NCBI RefSeq assembly: GCF_947179165.1
Contig: NC_077242.1
Coordinates: 3,782,001-3,846,000 of the forward strand
Length of the DNA: 64,000 bases
Direction of reading: 5' to 3'
Origin: Solanum dulcamara
Taxonomy: Eukaryota > Streptophyta > Magnoliopsida > Solanales > Solanaceae
Made by a program: the position numbers and the translations under genes. Below the pieces are notes generated by a model. It searched no databases. It had not been told where the DNA came from and saw only the letters and a list, made by a program, of their open reading frames with translations. Position 1 is the first letter of the stretch; each line of letters starts with the position of its first letter. Shown one piece after another: positions 12,546 through 26,135 of this stretch.

Positions 12546-13013
12546 TTCTGAGGGGAAGACTAATCTTTCAATATTTTTTGTGCTTTCACTATTCTCTCAA
12601 TATTTTTTATGCTTTCTTTTATATTATTAGTTTTCCCAATATGTAAGTCACTTGACCAAATTATATTAAATACCATATTTTTAATTTTAGTATAATTTTC
12701 TTGATCGTCTAATTTATTATCGTAAAAATTTGTAATTATTAATTTCCGCAGCGTGTTATCCTTATCCTAACAGATTCCGGATCCACATTGAGGAGCTAAT
12801 AGCGGACTGAGGGAGCAGTGCCCTAAAATATGGGAACTTTAAAATGTATCTAAAATGTATCTGAGTGTACCAAAATTTGAGAAAATGGGACCAAGTTTTT
12901 GTTCTATCATTTTCAGAATTAACTTTCTTTTTCAAAAATGAGTGTCTCCACTCAACTTTTCACAAAAGTGACATTTTCACCTTAAAATCCTCTTCTTTAA
13001 TCTTATATATTTA

Positions 13014-13514
13014 CTCCGTTTCATATTATTTGGTCTTTATTGACATCACATATCTCTTACTAAAGATTTATTTTATTAAACTAATCTAATTAGTAATATC
13101 TTGAAACTGTAAAATCGACAACTACTACTTTCTGTAGTAATTTAATATCAAGAATGTTGAAAATATATATTGGATTGGATCCACCATAAGAGGTGTTAAT
13201 CAGTATGTTAGTCCATTAGCTTGTCATACTCCTTAACTCTAAGCCTAGTGTATAAATACACCAATATGGGTGTAGAAAATAAAAGTTTTTTTTTTCCATA
13301 TAAGATGACGGCTAGGATTAGTGGGACGCTTTGCATTCCTAAAAAATATCTAGGTTATAGATAAAGAGAGTTTATTTGCTTTGTGAGAATTTTCAACGAT
13401 TACTAACGTACTATGGAGAAACTTATTAGTCTCTTAAATAAATAATTATGCTTACAAATATCATAACAAATATATCTATTATTAATATAGTGACCAAATA
13501 AAATAAAACGGGAG
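13014..13514. mobile_element. Stowaway-like MITE, about 0.5 kb
   Basis: The left end (CTCCGTTTCATATTATTTGG) is an inverted match of the right end (CCAAATAAAATAAAACGGGAG). TA flanks both sides (13012-13013 and 13515-13516). At 501 bp it is longer than usual, so it may hold another insertion. No coding sequence is seen. Confidence 0.6.
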
Positions 13515-14017
13515 TATATAGTGATAATAAAATGGAGAAATGGATTTAGACAAGTGGAATCTTAAATTTGATCAAATGGTACAGTGTGTTTTTGGAGTAA
13601 AAAGGATTATGAGAAGAAGAATGTTCCACGTTGGTGTCTAAAGCCAACCTGTCTCCTGTGTCACTGTGTACATGTTGTCTACGAATAATAAGGAGCCACG
13701 ACATATATAATAAAGTTTTATTTGTAGTCCCCGACAACATTTATATGTGTCATCCTGTTAGAGTTTTAACTGTTGACACATGTGATTATTGTACAAAAAA
13801 AAGTAGTATTAATGATTTCTGAAAATGAAAATGGAGGGAGCGGGGGAACATAATTTATGACACTGAAAAACACATTGCTGCTGGCTGCTGCATTAATAAA
13901 ATTCAAACAATTTAGAATTGGAAATGTACTAATATAGAAACATAGTCAGACAATGTTAGAGAAATTTGATGATTCGTATAACGTTCTATATGTAACATCA
14001 TTTATGAATTATAAAAA

Positions 14018-14185
14018 AAAGTCAGTCCGGTGAAATAAATTTTCCGCTATGCGTGGAGTCCGGAAAAAGATTTGATTAGAAGGGTGTATTGTACACAGCC
14101 TTATCTTGCATATCTGTCAGTGACTGTTTTCAAGATTTGAATCCGTCACCTCCTAGTCACATGACAACAACTTTACCAGTTACAT
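14018..14185 (-). mobile_element. Au-like SINE, near full length
   Basis: Read on the minus strand, the right part carries a tRNA-like head with a GATTCAAATC-type B box (near 14136-14145) and a GTTGTCATGTGACTAGGAGG segment. The remainder matches the Au-like blocks at 12421-12545 with many substitutions. It is an old copy. Confidence 0.6.
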
Positions 14186-14328
14186 CATATATGAATTATA
14201 TGTAACATCATATATGAATTATGTGTCTAATAAATTGAAATGAATAAAAATAATATTTTTTTAACTATTTCAATTAGTTTTTCTCTCTCTCTTCACTCTG
14301 AAGATGAGCACTAGTGGATTAGTATATA

Positions 14329-14608
14329 CTCCCTCTATTTCATATTAATTGAATTTATGTAGCAATGCACACATATTAAGAAAAATATTTAAGGACATAA
14401 TTTGAACCATAATTCCACCATTGCCTATTGTAAAATCATAAATATAACTTTTTAAGTAGTGTGATTTATCTCCTAGAAAACATAAACTTCAATAAATGAA
14501 ATGAAAAATATGAAAAAAGTTTCAAATATCCTTTTTAAAGTTTGAATAATTCAATTATTTTGAAAACGAAAAATTTCTCAAAATTCAATTAATATGGAAT
14601 AGAGGAAG
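14329..14608. mobile_element. Stowaway-like MITE with TA target duplication
   Basis: The left end CTCCCTCTATTTCATATTAA and the right end TTAATATGGAATAGAGGAAG are near-perfect inverted repeats of about 30 bp. TA flanks both sides (14327-14328 and 14609-14610). The 280-bp AT-rich interior can fold on itself. It is the clearest Stowaway-like copy in the window. Confidence 0.75.
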
Positions 14609-14790
14609 TATTAAAAATCAAATATATCATTTATGATTAAGTTGAATGAAGATAGAATTTTGATAAGTGATTAAATTAGGAGATGAAGTACTAAGTAAAA
14701 CACATCGTTAAAATTAAAATGAGTTGAATCAAGAGAAATAAATTAGATAAAAATAGAATGAATAACGAAAGAAATATCATCCCAAAAATC

Positions 14791-14808
14791 GGGGGGGGGG
14801 GGGGGGGG
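14791..14808 (+). repeat. poly-G homopolymer tract
   Basis: An uninterrupted run of 18 G. Such a run is rare in plant DNA and prone to length error in sequencing. C runs occur at 22542-22554, 25158-25169 and 32914-32930. Confidence 0.9.
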
Positions 14809-15783
14809 TTGGGTTGTAGGCAGGGGGAGTCCATGTCATTGCCCTAATACGCGTTGCCTGGAGTAATGTCTTAATAATCTCATATCAATCATTTTAATAG
14901 TCATTTCATAGCATGATTGCTCTTGTCAATCAACTAATTTCGTTTTAAACAATAATATCATTTTAATTAGGAGAAAGAAGCCACGTTTTTTTTCTTTTTT
15001 TTTACTAAAATTTCAGAAATATTTAATAAATACTTTCGACAAAAAATGTTGTAATTTTTCAGTCAATTTCCTACGCAATGTAAGAGGTTAGTGTAGACAT
15101 CAAAAATTTGTGGGACTCTACAAGAAGAGTTCGATTTCGATTAGAATTCTTGGAGGCTACTCTATCCTAAACTTAGATCATGCCTATATAAATAGTAATA
15201 TATTCCTTTTAAAGAGGCATTTCGAATATACCATTAACTCCTGGGATATTCATAAAGAGATCAAGGAGAGTCAATCATTGTTAATTCGAGAAACACGCTA
15301 CTAGCGACCCTCGAATTATGGAGAAATCTTACGAGAGAAGAGTCAAGCTAAGGAAAAAACAGATTTATACCTATAATGTTTGTCGATAAAATTATGTTTC
15401 TTCATATTTTATTTGTAATTGTAATTTAATTTTCATCACTTTAAAATTTATTATAAATAGTTAGTTTTGTGGATGATCACTCAACTTTAATTTTACTTTA
15501 TTGTAATACTACTAACTAAACTATTTTTTGTGATGAATCAAAGTGAACCATAGTTTGTAATTATAAAGTCAGTCGACTTTGTCTATGTGTCATATAATAA
15601 ACTCTACTAATTAGTGGGAGAGGGCATATTTGAACCTTTTTAAGTGAATATATTTGATACCTAAGATAATATTAGGGACTTCTATGAGTCAATAGATTCA
15701 CGAATGACATATATTTGACAAGTCACAAACGTTATAATGTGAAGGAAGGATATTCCATAAAGAGTGCCATGTAAAGCCATAAT

Positions 15784-16403
15784 TAGGGGTGTACATGGAC
15801 CGGGTTGGTTCGGATTTTTTATAAACCAAATCAAACCATTTGTGTTGGGTTATTAAATCTATAAACCAAACCAAACCAATAAAAGTCGGGTTTTTCGATA
15901 TCAATTTTTCTCGGGTTTTTTCGGATTTTTTTGGGTTTCTCATAGTATCTAATAAAAAACACAGAGCAGTGCTTCTTAAAAAGAGTTCTAGTACAAAATA
16001 TCAACATATAAGATGGAGACACAACACTGTTTGAAGTTTTAACTTTATAATATAACTTTATAAGATGAGCTTTTTTTGTATATTATTTAGATGAGCTTCT
16101 CAAGTCCAAATCTAAATGTAAGAAAGAAAACAAAAATTATGAAAAAATTTTAAAAAATATTTATAAATTACATTTTAATAAATATTTTTATGTATAACAT
16201 AATTTAAAAGTAGTATATCTATAATCGGGTCGGTTTGGGTTCGGTTTGACTTTTTTTAGTTAAAACCAAACCAACCCTATAATGGTCGGTTTTTTTTTTC
16301 AAACACTAAACCAAGTCAAACCAAACCACTAGCCGGGTTTTTTTCCGGTTTGGTTCGGTTTGTCGATTTGGTGCGATTTATCGGTTTATCCTGTACAGCC
16401 CTA
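15784..16403. mobile_element. hAT-type MITE, family 1, copy A
   Basis: The ends are TAGGGGTGTACA and TGTACAGCCCTA. A perfect 8-bp target duplication, GCCATAAT, flanks it (15776-15783 and 16404-16411). The sub-terminal regions are dense in ACCAAACC/GGTTTGGTTCGG-type repeats that pair across the element. It is 620 bp. A second copy, about 90% alike by eye and in the same orientation, is at 17375-18021. No transposase is encoded. Confidence 0.9.
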
Positions 16404-17374
16404 GCCATAATTGGTCCATATAATTATTTTGTGGGGGGAAAGGCTACGTACCTTCTTTTTTTATTCCAACTGATCACCAAGACAATTTATCTGGTAGTGA
16501 CTCAGAAAAGAAAAAAAGTACACAAAGGGAGAAAAGAAGGGGACAATGTTTTCGTTTTTAATATTCTATTGATGTTCGATATTTATATTAAAATTTGACT
16601 GATTAATTTGGATTCACACATTAAATTTAATTAATTTTTTTTGTTAGAAAGGACATAAATATAAATCTCTTAATTAAAAATAAAGTAATTTCAACCAGCA
16701 CACGAGAATCTATGTTAGTAACCATGTTTAATCTTGGTACACATTTCCACAATATTGTCAATCCTAGGTCCACCGTCCAAATTGCACTCACTCACATAGT
16801 ACTAAGATTTAAAAAGCAAGTTTTCTTATGCTTTTTTATCCATATCCTAATCCTCCTCTATGATCGCATTTAGTTCTTGTGAGTTCCAATTTAGGAGGTG
16901 ACGTTTAACTAGACATAACATTTGAAAAAGTAAGAACAAACTTTTGAAATTTGTTATAACTAAAACAAAATCATACTATTTATCTGACTTACGAAGAATA
17001 ATATGAAAAATTTAAAATTAAAATTATTTTTAATATTTATGGAGTTTGAACCCTTCATGTGGATATCAAGAGTGAAAAGTAGGGAGCGTACCAATTATTC
17101 TAGTCCTCCCTTCCCTTGATTTCTATATTTATGTAATTAGTTTGATATATTTTGAATATATATATATATATATATTTGACATTATTTTATTTCTCAATTA
17201 TTTTTTTTACAAATATCAATAGTTCTAACTCATTTACAAATCAAATCAACTCTAAAACTTCCATCAACCCTTTTCTTTTTCTCGTAATACTCTATTTGTT
17301 TATGATGACCAAACAAAAAATTAGGCAATTTATTTCCTCTAATTTGTTACAACCTTTCTATCCATGGTTATCAT

Positions 17375-18021
17375 TAGGGGTGTACATGGACCGGGTTGAT
17401 TCGAATTTTTTACAAACCAAACCAAACCATTTGTGTCGGGTTATTAAATCTATAAACCAAATCAAACCAATAAAAGTCGGGTTTTTGATATCAATTTTTC
17501 TCGGGTTTTTCAGGTTTTTTCGGTTTTTTCGGTTTTTTTTTGGGTTTCTCGGGTTTTCATAGTATCTAGTAAAAAACACAGAGCAGTACTTCTTAAAAAG
17601 AGTTTTAGTACAAAATATCAACATATAAGATGGATGCAGAACAATGTTTGAATTTTTAACTTTATAATATAACTTTATAAGATGAGTTTTTTTTGTATAT
17701 TATTTAGATGAGCTTCTCAAATCTAAATCTAAATGTAAGAAAGAAAACAAAAATTATGAAAAAGTTTTAAAAAATATTTATAAATTACATTTTAATAAAT
17801 ATTTTTATGTATAACATAATTTAAAAGTAGTATATCTATAATCGGGTTGGTTTGGGTTCGGTTTGACTTTTTTTAGTTAAAACCAAACTAACCCTATAAT
17901 GGTCGGTTTTTTTTTTCAAACACCAAACCAAGTCAAACCAAACCACTAGTCGGGTTTTTTTTCCGGTTTGGTTCGGTTTGTCGGTTTGATGCGGTTTATC
18001 GGTTTGCCCTGTACAGCCCTA
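17375..18021. mobile_element. hAT-type MITE, family 1, copy B (in the GA2ox promoter)
   Basis: The termini match copy A, with a perfect 8-bp target duplication GTTATCAT (17367-17374 and 18022-18029). It is 647 bp. The extra length relative to copy A lies mainly in a CGGTTTTTTCGG-type repeat near 17510-17550. The insertion ends about 380 bp upstream of the GA2ox start codon and splits a TTACAACCTTTCTAT-type unit of the promoter repeat. It is therefore a candidate influence on that promoter. Confidence 0.9.
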
Positions 18022-18040
18022 GTTATCATATCCTTTCTAG

Positions 18041-18230
18041 ACTTTAATTTACTACAACCTTTCTATTCAAAGTTAGGATAAGATCTACGCGGATTCTATT
18101 ATTTTCAGATTTTACTTTATTACAGACTTTATATACACAATTAGAATATGATCCGCGTATATTCTATTATTTTTGAATTTTACTTTATTACAACATTTCT
18201 ATCTACAATTAGAATAAGATTTGTGTATGT
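18041..18230 (+). repeat. degenerate ~67-bp tandem repeat in the GA2ox promoter
   Basis: Three diverged units start near 18041, 18111 and 18179. They share TTTACTTTATTACA, ACAATTAGAATA-AGAT and TCTATTATTTT-type blocks. A further piece (TTACAACCTTTCTATC, near 17346) lies on the far side of the MITE, so the array predates that insertion. It sits directly upstream of the TATA box. Confidence 0.65.
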
Positions 18231-18255
18231 ATTGGGAGTTTTGGACCGGTAAGTC

Positions 18256-18265
18256 CTATAAATAG
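18256..18265 (+). promoter_or_regulatory. TATA box of the GA2ox gene
   Basis: CCTATAAATAGG is a strong plant TATA motif. It lies about 140 bp before the ATG, which leaves a 5' leader of roughly 110 bp. This is inference from motif and position. Confidence 0.6.
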
Positions 18266-18401
18266 GAAAGCAGGTGTTGCTTTATAGTATTCATCATACA
18301 GTTGTAATTAGAAACAAGAAATACTTGTCCTTGATAATAATACCCAAAGTTTTGATCTTTTTCATTTTTGTGTCAACCTACTGTAAATTTCATCAGAAAC
18401 A

Positions 18402-19608
<1,207 letters not shown>

Positions 19609-22600
19609 TGATTTTTCTTAGCTAAGAGCGAGAAACTTATTCAGAATTTGAAGTTTATCGTTATATATATATATATATATTTAGTAGATATCTCAACAGA
19701 TATACAGAGTTTGTATCAAAAGGGTAGTTGATTATTCTCTCAGACATATGTAACTACTTGTCTTGTGTTTATAATACAAGTTGAAAAATCATAATTATCA
19801 ATAGTGTGTACTCTTAAATCCTAGTGTTTCAAAAAGAAAGTTTAAAACATGAGATTAGGATAATCTGGTACATTTTATATATCTTTGATTTAAGAATACA
19901 AGGTTCAAAAACATTATTTACTTTCTCAAATTTAATGTCAACTCAATACTAAACAAACAAATTGAAACTTAGAAAATAATAATTTGTACCTCAACTGAAT
20001 TGCTATGTTAATTGCTTCAATATTGAGAGAAAAGGGACTATATATAAAACACTGAAATTTATCAAGCCATCGAATCGAAAAACTCAAATGATTTTCCTTT
20101 GATCACGTAACAATTTGTCGTTCGATTAAATATTTTTATTACTGAATGCTTTAAAGGAGTCCATAATTATTTTTTTCCTTTATCGATAAAGGTTCATCAA
20201 GATGTAAGATAGTATAAAGTATTTAACCCCCATTATTTTTTCAAAATTTTATATTGCAATTTTTAAAATAGTTTGTGTATGTGAACCACTGATATTAAAG
20301 AGAGATTTCTTTCTAGATAGGGTTATGAGTAGGAACTTATGAACATGTTTGTGATAGCGTGTACTATCATCAACCAAGTTACTGATACTTCTCATGATTA
20401 TTCCCATTTTGTTTTCACAAAAATAACAAAGAATGTTCTTGTATTTATGCTTCTTTCTCACAATATTAAATGGCATCAACAATATATGGAACAAAAAGAA
20501 CATCACCAATGATTTGATATTTACAGCAATTCTTTATTTCTTTCAATCAAATCAATTAGAATTGACAACTGGAACACATATGAATTATGAAATAGGACCA
20601 TTCTATGAAAATGAAGGCTATCCATGATAATGCACTCAAATGTGACATCACTGTATCAAAAAAATCTTTTAGGGACAATTACTCCGTAAAGTCTATAGTG
20701 ACATTGGATCCAATGATAATTAACTAATGTTGGTAAAGATTTTCATACTCTTTGTTAATGTGTATATTTATTTCTGCTAAAAGTTATTTTTGTTATAGTG
20801 CATGTACAGTAAGGACAATTTGGTGCACTAGCTTCCACTTCGTATGAAATTTGAAAAAAGGTGGGACCAGAAGTCTTATCATGTATTTTTTCCAAGAGAC
20901 TATTTTCACTGCTCGAACCAGTATATAAGATAAATCCAATCGAAGAAACAGTGAAATATACAAAAAGAGTAAATTGCTTGAACAACTACAAATTTATTAA
21001 AAATAAGTGAACAAAGTCTTTATTTTTTGGGGGGGGAAGCCCAAATGCAAGTCCCCGTTGTCACAAATTATGACGTAGGCTCACTTCTCCAAAGTGCCAA
21101 TTTAAGCTATGAGCCTTATTAATCACTCATTGACGTGTACAAGTAAATGCAATAGAAGTCACCAACCTAGTTCATTTTTGATAACGTGATAAATCACTTA
21201 TCTTTCGTTATTTTTTAAAAAAAGATCATTCAAGGCGGAAATCAATATATTTAGCCACTTTACGTTATATTTTGAGTCAAAAATAAAAAATATTAAACTC
21301 AATTCATTTTAACCAAAAATTACCTGCCCATCCAAAAATTGACTGGTAAACTCCTTTTTACACGATAAACACAACGGACTGAGTCATTGCTATTAAGCAT
21401 GTCCCAACAATCTGGGCAGTGATTTATATTCACGTATTTAATTTATTCTTTTGCTTCAAATGACATGATTGCTAGTGTAGTTAGTGACAGAGAAGGCAAG
21501 TTTGAATTTAATCAAACTAAGGAGTATTTGGAAAACCATTTTGTAATTAAATTTGGTGTAATTATCCAATTTGACATATTTAATTTTTATGACCAAGTAA
21601 TTATATATATATATACTCCATGTGTTAGACATTTTTCACAAGTATTTATATTTATAATTGACTAACTAACAGATACCTAGCTAAAGGTATTATAAATATC
21701 TTTTTACTCCTAAAACATAAACACAAAATTGCTTTAGGATTTGACTAACACCAATTACTTCTCTTGATCTCTTCATAAAATATTCACACTTCTGGCACAA
21801 AAACTCATGCATGCAAATAGTGGGGGCTTAAATTCCTTAAAGACTTGTAATATATTTACCAGTGTGTTCTTGCAGCATTGTACGTGCTTGGATCCCTTAG
21901 TGTAGATATCCAAGGTGACACAAAAGTCTTTCTTTATTTTTAAAATTTTATGTCTGATCAAACGGTGTCATATAAATTAAAAAAGATGGAATATCTAATT
22001 AAGTCAAAAGCATTGTTAATTTGTTATAATATATATGTTTGTAATTTGTTAAAACTTATGTACTTATTAATATGTTCAGGTACACATGCAAAGAGCACAT
22101 CTATAGGCTACTTATTTACGGAGAATCACAACCACGAAGAAGACCTTTTTTTTTTTTTTCATCCAGTACCCATATTGAAGCCCGACTACAATATTTACCA
22201 ACTAATAATTCAAACTGAAAATTAAAAGGGGAAAAAATCCTCACTTTGACTCCCAAAAGAGGGCATTCTGAAAATAAAATGGTACTCCTTCCATTTCTTT
22301 TGGTTTTTCTTATTTTTTTTCTTAGTCCAATTAAAAGAAAAAAAAAATTCGGTAGCTTCTTCATTCAAATTTTTCACCTGGTAAGTTTAAAATTACTATA
22401 AAATTAAAAGGGTTACATTTTGCACATCATTAGTTTAAGACCACAAGTTTCAAAAATCTTATTCACTTTCTTAAACATCTTGTTAGACGAATCAAAATTA
22501 GACAATTAAATTCAAACATAATAAATATACACATTTTCTCACCCCCCCCCCCCCAAAAAAAAGCACTATCTTTATCAACACCGTGTACTTAAAATTGAAT

Positions 22601-23340
22601 CTTTAACCCATATTATTCATTCACAAAAAGTAAAACCCAGATGAAAAAAGAATTTAGCACCAAGTTTCGCCCAATATGTACGTCATGCCGTCACATCAAA
22701 CATGACAATATATCAAGAAGGACCGGAGCCCTGCATCAAGAAGGGTAGAGACTCAATAATCAAGAGAACCAAGAACCATATTAAAAATGGTTTCCTAATT
22801 CGTACTTAAAATGGACAACTTCCATAATTAAGACGAACTAAAAATCCATAATCAAGATGGAAAAGAGTCCGAAACAAGAGGCATGCCAATAGTGACAAAG
22901 TCACATCCACAAGAAGGACAAAGTCCACAAGAATGTCATGACATTGTGTTCAATATCAATATTTTGAAAATAAAAAAATTCTTACTGACAAACGCTTTCT
23001 AATCTTTGATGTGCAAATTTGAACTTGAACTGATTCGTACAATAAATGAATATAAAATAAATTTTTCCTTAGATTCAAATCAATCTACATTAGTTAGAGA
23101 ATCAAGTAGTAAATTTTTACTCTATATATGCTATTCTTGACGGAGTATGATAATTAGTATTATTAAAATATATCTCTCTATATATATATAAAGTTAGATA
23201 TAGACAAGGTGATATGATATTACTCCATGACCACCATATTTATCCTTTTTCTCCTTTTTTTAAAAAACTTTTTCTCTCATTTTAAAATGAAAAACTCTAA
23301 TTATATCTTAAGTGCCACAAAAGCCTTTTATGGTCTCATT
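19609..23340. other. intergenic region 3' of GA2ox
   Basis: A TA microsatellite at about 19662-19681 lies in the probable 3' untranslated region. Beyond it I see no gene. Segment 22680-22930 has a purine-rich, loosely repetitive character (several AAGAAGG and ATCAAGA phrases) unlike its neighbours and may be an old repeat. A CTCCTTCCATTTC-type sequence near 22285 could be one end of a MITE. Nothing further is recognised. Confidence 0.5.
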
Positions 23341-24295
23341 GGCGCATACTATTAGACCCTCAGCTTAATGGTTCGAGTGGCTTGGGCTTAATTAGGGATT
23401 TACATGATGAGCCTAGTCAAGACTCAATGCAATTAGTCAAGATTAAGTACAATTGACAAGACCTTGGCAATGCCGTGGCTAAAGCATGCAAGGAAAGACA
23501 TGGCTAAGGTATGACAAGGGTTGGGCAAGTTAAGGCAAGGCTAAGGCATGCAAGGCAAGACATGGCTAAGGTATGACAAGGGCTGGGTAAGCTAAGGCAA
23601 GGCAAGGCTATGATCGTGGCAAGGTCATAACTAAACAAGTGTGGGCTAAGTGCTGGACGAAGGGGCAAAAGCTAAGGAGACTGGACCACAGCGGCAAGCT
23701 GTGCGAGGCAGGACTTGGGCACAGTGCAGGCACGTGGGCAGGCACAAGTTTGGGCGGCCAGAGACTGATTTTGGCGCCAGAATTGAGGCATACGTGGGCA
23801 GTTGGACAGTTGGGATGTCAACTGACTTTGTAAGGCACATGACTGGCATGTGACTAGGTGCTGTGGCCTATTTAATGGCACAGGCAGACCAGTCACAGGC
23901 AGAGAGTCATTGGGTCAGAATTTTATAAGGTTGATTTTGTGTGCTTTTTTGTGGCAAGAGTTTAATACAAAGTTGAGACTTGTTCCCGTACATGCTGGTG
24001 TGTTTCTATATTCGTAGGCATTGTCTAAGTGTGAAACGAAATTAAGGAAAAAGAAAGAAAGGATTGAGTCTAAGTGTTAGGCTGTCGAAGTGGGTTAGAT
24101 TATCGTGAGTTGACTCCCTTATACATACCAAGGTGAAGTCTTTGACTGGGATGAGGTTGTAATAAGATAACCGTAGGGAATTCTGTAGCTAGATTGAATC
24201 TTTCGTGATGAAAATGCACTCTTTTCCCAACTTTTCAGCATATGGGTTTAGTGTGCTTCCGTTGGTGACGAACGGTCCAAAGGACACATAACAAA
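23340..24295. repeat. GC-richer repeat block, probable retroelement fragment
   Basis: Composition shifts sharply from about 30% to roughly half G+C. The block contains many AAGGCAAGG/GGCTAAGG phrases and two near-identical 62-bp units (23479-23540 and 23541-23602). No TG...CA ends or protein domains could be assigned. A flanking AAAAGC occurs on both sides (near 23319 and 24292) but may be chance. It looks like part of an LTR or a non-coding element. Overlapping open frames at 23639-23896 exist on both strands simply because the segment is GC-rich and stop-poor. Confidence 0.5.
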
Positions 24296-25305
24296 AGCGA
24301 ATTCAAAATCCAATTGAATTTAATAATGGACAAAACGAAAAAGACAACTTATATATAAATGAAAAGAGACTAATGAAAAAATTAAAAATAATAATTAACA
24401 TGTTGATTGTGGAGGAAAGAAACGGCAAATATTAATTGTAAAAAAAGACATATAAACATACTACGGAAAAGAAGAGAGTTATTTACCCCAAAAAAAGGGA
24501 GTTATGCAAACTATGAGGTAAATTTCTTCCTTTCTAGCTAGATATATATCTTAGTTTGAAATGCTCAACATAAAAATTATTTTATTCAATTATTATTTTT
24601 GCAGCGGTGTTGGTGCTTACTCCATTAAATTTGGGTAGTAAAATTTACGTACAATTGAAGTATGATAAAAATTAAATTGAAGAAACACTCATTTGTCAAT
24701 TAAGAAGTTTAGGAATTTCATTACATATTAACACCATCAATTACATTGTTAATCAAGATATGATCTTTTAAACTATGAGAATATTTTTCTCCTATGTTTT
24801 CTGTTAATTTTAGTTTCTTTTTTTTTTTAATTTTTTAATTTTAGGGTCACCTTAGTTATTAGATGTAATTTTTAATTTTGAGGGTGAAAAAAAGTTAATA
24901 ATTTCTAATGGTTAAGATTAAATTAATTTAACAAGTATTTTAACTATGATTAAAATGTTAAATTTGGAAACTACTCTTTAATTATAGTATGCAATATCAA
25001 TCTCCCCACATATTTTGATACTCATTAATTTCAATTTGTAAATTTTACATTAGAAAATCAGTAAATTCAAAGTTCGTTCATATGTTCAAAATTTTTAACG
25101 AAGTTTAATAGCATCAAATTAACCCAATAAAATTACTATCACAGTACTTTTCCCAGTCCCCCCCCCCCCACCATATCTTTTGCATCTTAGCTAAATTAAA
25201 TTAAATGGAAGAGAATTAATCTAAATTATATCACAAATATATAATTTCAATACTTAAAGTTTTTTTTATATGCCAATTAAAAATTAAAACTATTATTTCA
25301 CTTCT

Positions 25306-25429
25306 TCGGATATTAGAAGCCTTTTGGGCTTAGCCAGATTCTATAGAAGGTTTGTTGAAGAGTTTTCTTCGATTACTTCGCCTTTGACTAGGTTGACCCA
25401 AAAGAAAGTGAAGTTTCAATGGTCGGATG
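25306..25429 (+). pseudogene. Ty3/gypsy polymerase relic (RT/RNase H junction)
   Basis: Translating from 25306 gives a continuous 41-codon match to the conserved block downstream of gypsy reverse transcriptase: LLGLARFYRRFVEEFSSI, then PLTRLTQKKVKFQWSDE. The similarity stops abruptly at both ends, so this is a 124-bp fragment of a dead element with no LTRs nearby. Confidence 0.8.
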
Positions 25430-25524
25430 AATATATATTTATTTTAATGAGTATAATAAATATTAGCTCACTATACATTTTGAAATTAAGAGATAAGAAC
25501 TAACTTACTAATTTTTTTAAACTC

Positions 25525-25630
25525 TACATAACTAAACCCTGCATAACTAATACCTACATAACTAAACCTTGCATAACTAATATCTGCATAACTATACCCT
25601 ACATAACTATTACCTGCATAACTCTAACCC
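25525..25630 (+). repeat. ~16-bp tandem repeat (CATAACTA units)
   Basis: About six units of TGCATAACTAATACC or a variant follow one another. The block abuts the MITE-like element at 25649, whose ends contain the same phrases, so the repeat may have grown from the element's terminus. Confidence 0.65.
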
Positions 25631-25648
25631 GTAACGAAATGACTCTTA

Positions 25649-26135
25649 CGGAATTGTTTGATAGCTGGTTAGAATTATGCATGTATCAGTAATATATGAA
25701 TTAGTTATAAGTAAATTTATGTATTATTTTATACATGTATTAATTATGTAAGGATTGATTATACATGTATTAATTATTTTACCTTCTATCCTGCATAAAA
25801 TAGTATATAGACTACCTCATAACTTATACATGTATTAAATCATGTCGGTTTCTATTAGTTATACGAAAATTAATACGTAGATAGCTTATTTCTTATCTAG
25901 CCACCAACGATTGCTGATTAAAAAAAGTTATTCATATATTAAAATTAACATAAACATTTATATATTATTTGGTAACAAATTAAAAATGCCTCCACATAAA
26001 ATTTAGTATAAATATTTTTATATTATTTTATGCAGAATAAAATATGAAATAACTAATAAACGAATCATTAATATTTGCATTACTAATACTTCATTATGCA
26101 TAAAAAATAGTATTTATAATTCTAACCTACGACCA
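25649..26135. mobile_element. MITE-like element
   Basis: GGTTAGAATTATGCATG at the left mirrors ATAATTCTAACC at the right, giving an inverted repeat of about 12 bp. The interior is rich in TACATGTATTAATTA repeats. Related CATAACTAATAC phrases recur at 49430-49815. Target duplication is not resolved, so the superfamily is open. Confidence 0.4.

Noticed and set aside
17152..17624. Long frames over the MITE copy B left arm (Phe-rich product)
   Set aside because: They read through GGTTTTT-type MITE repeats; the same low-complexity frame appears in copy A. Not protein-coding.
23639..23896. Four overlapping 64-74 codon frames on both strands
   Set aside because: They result from the GC-rich, stop-poor repeat block; none has a domain or splice context.
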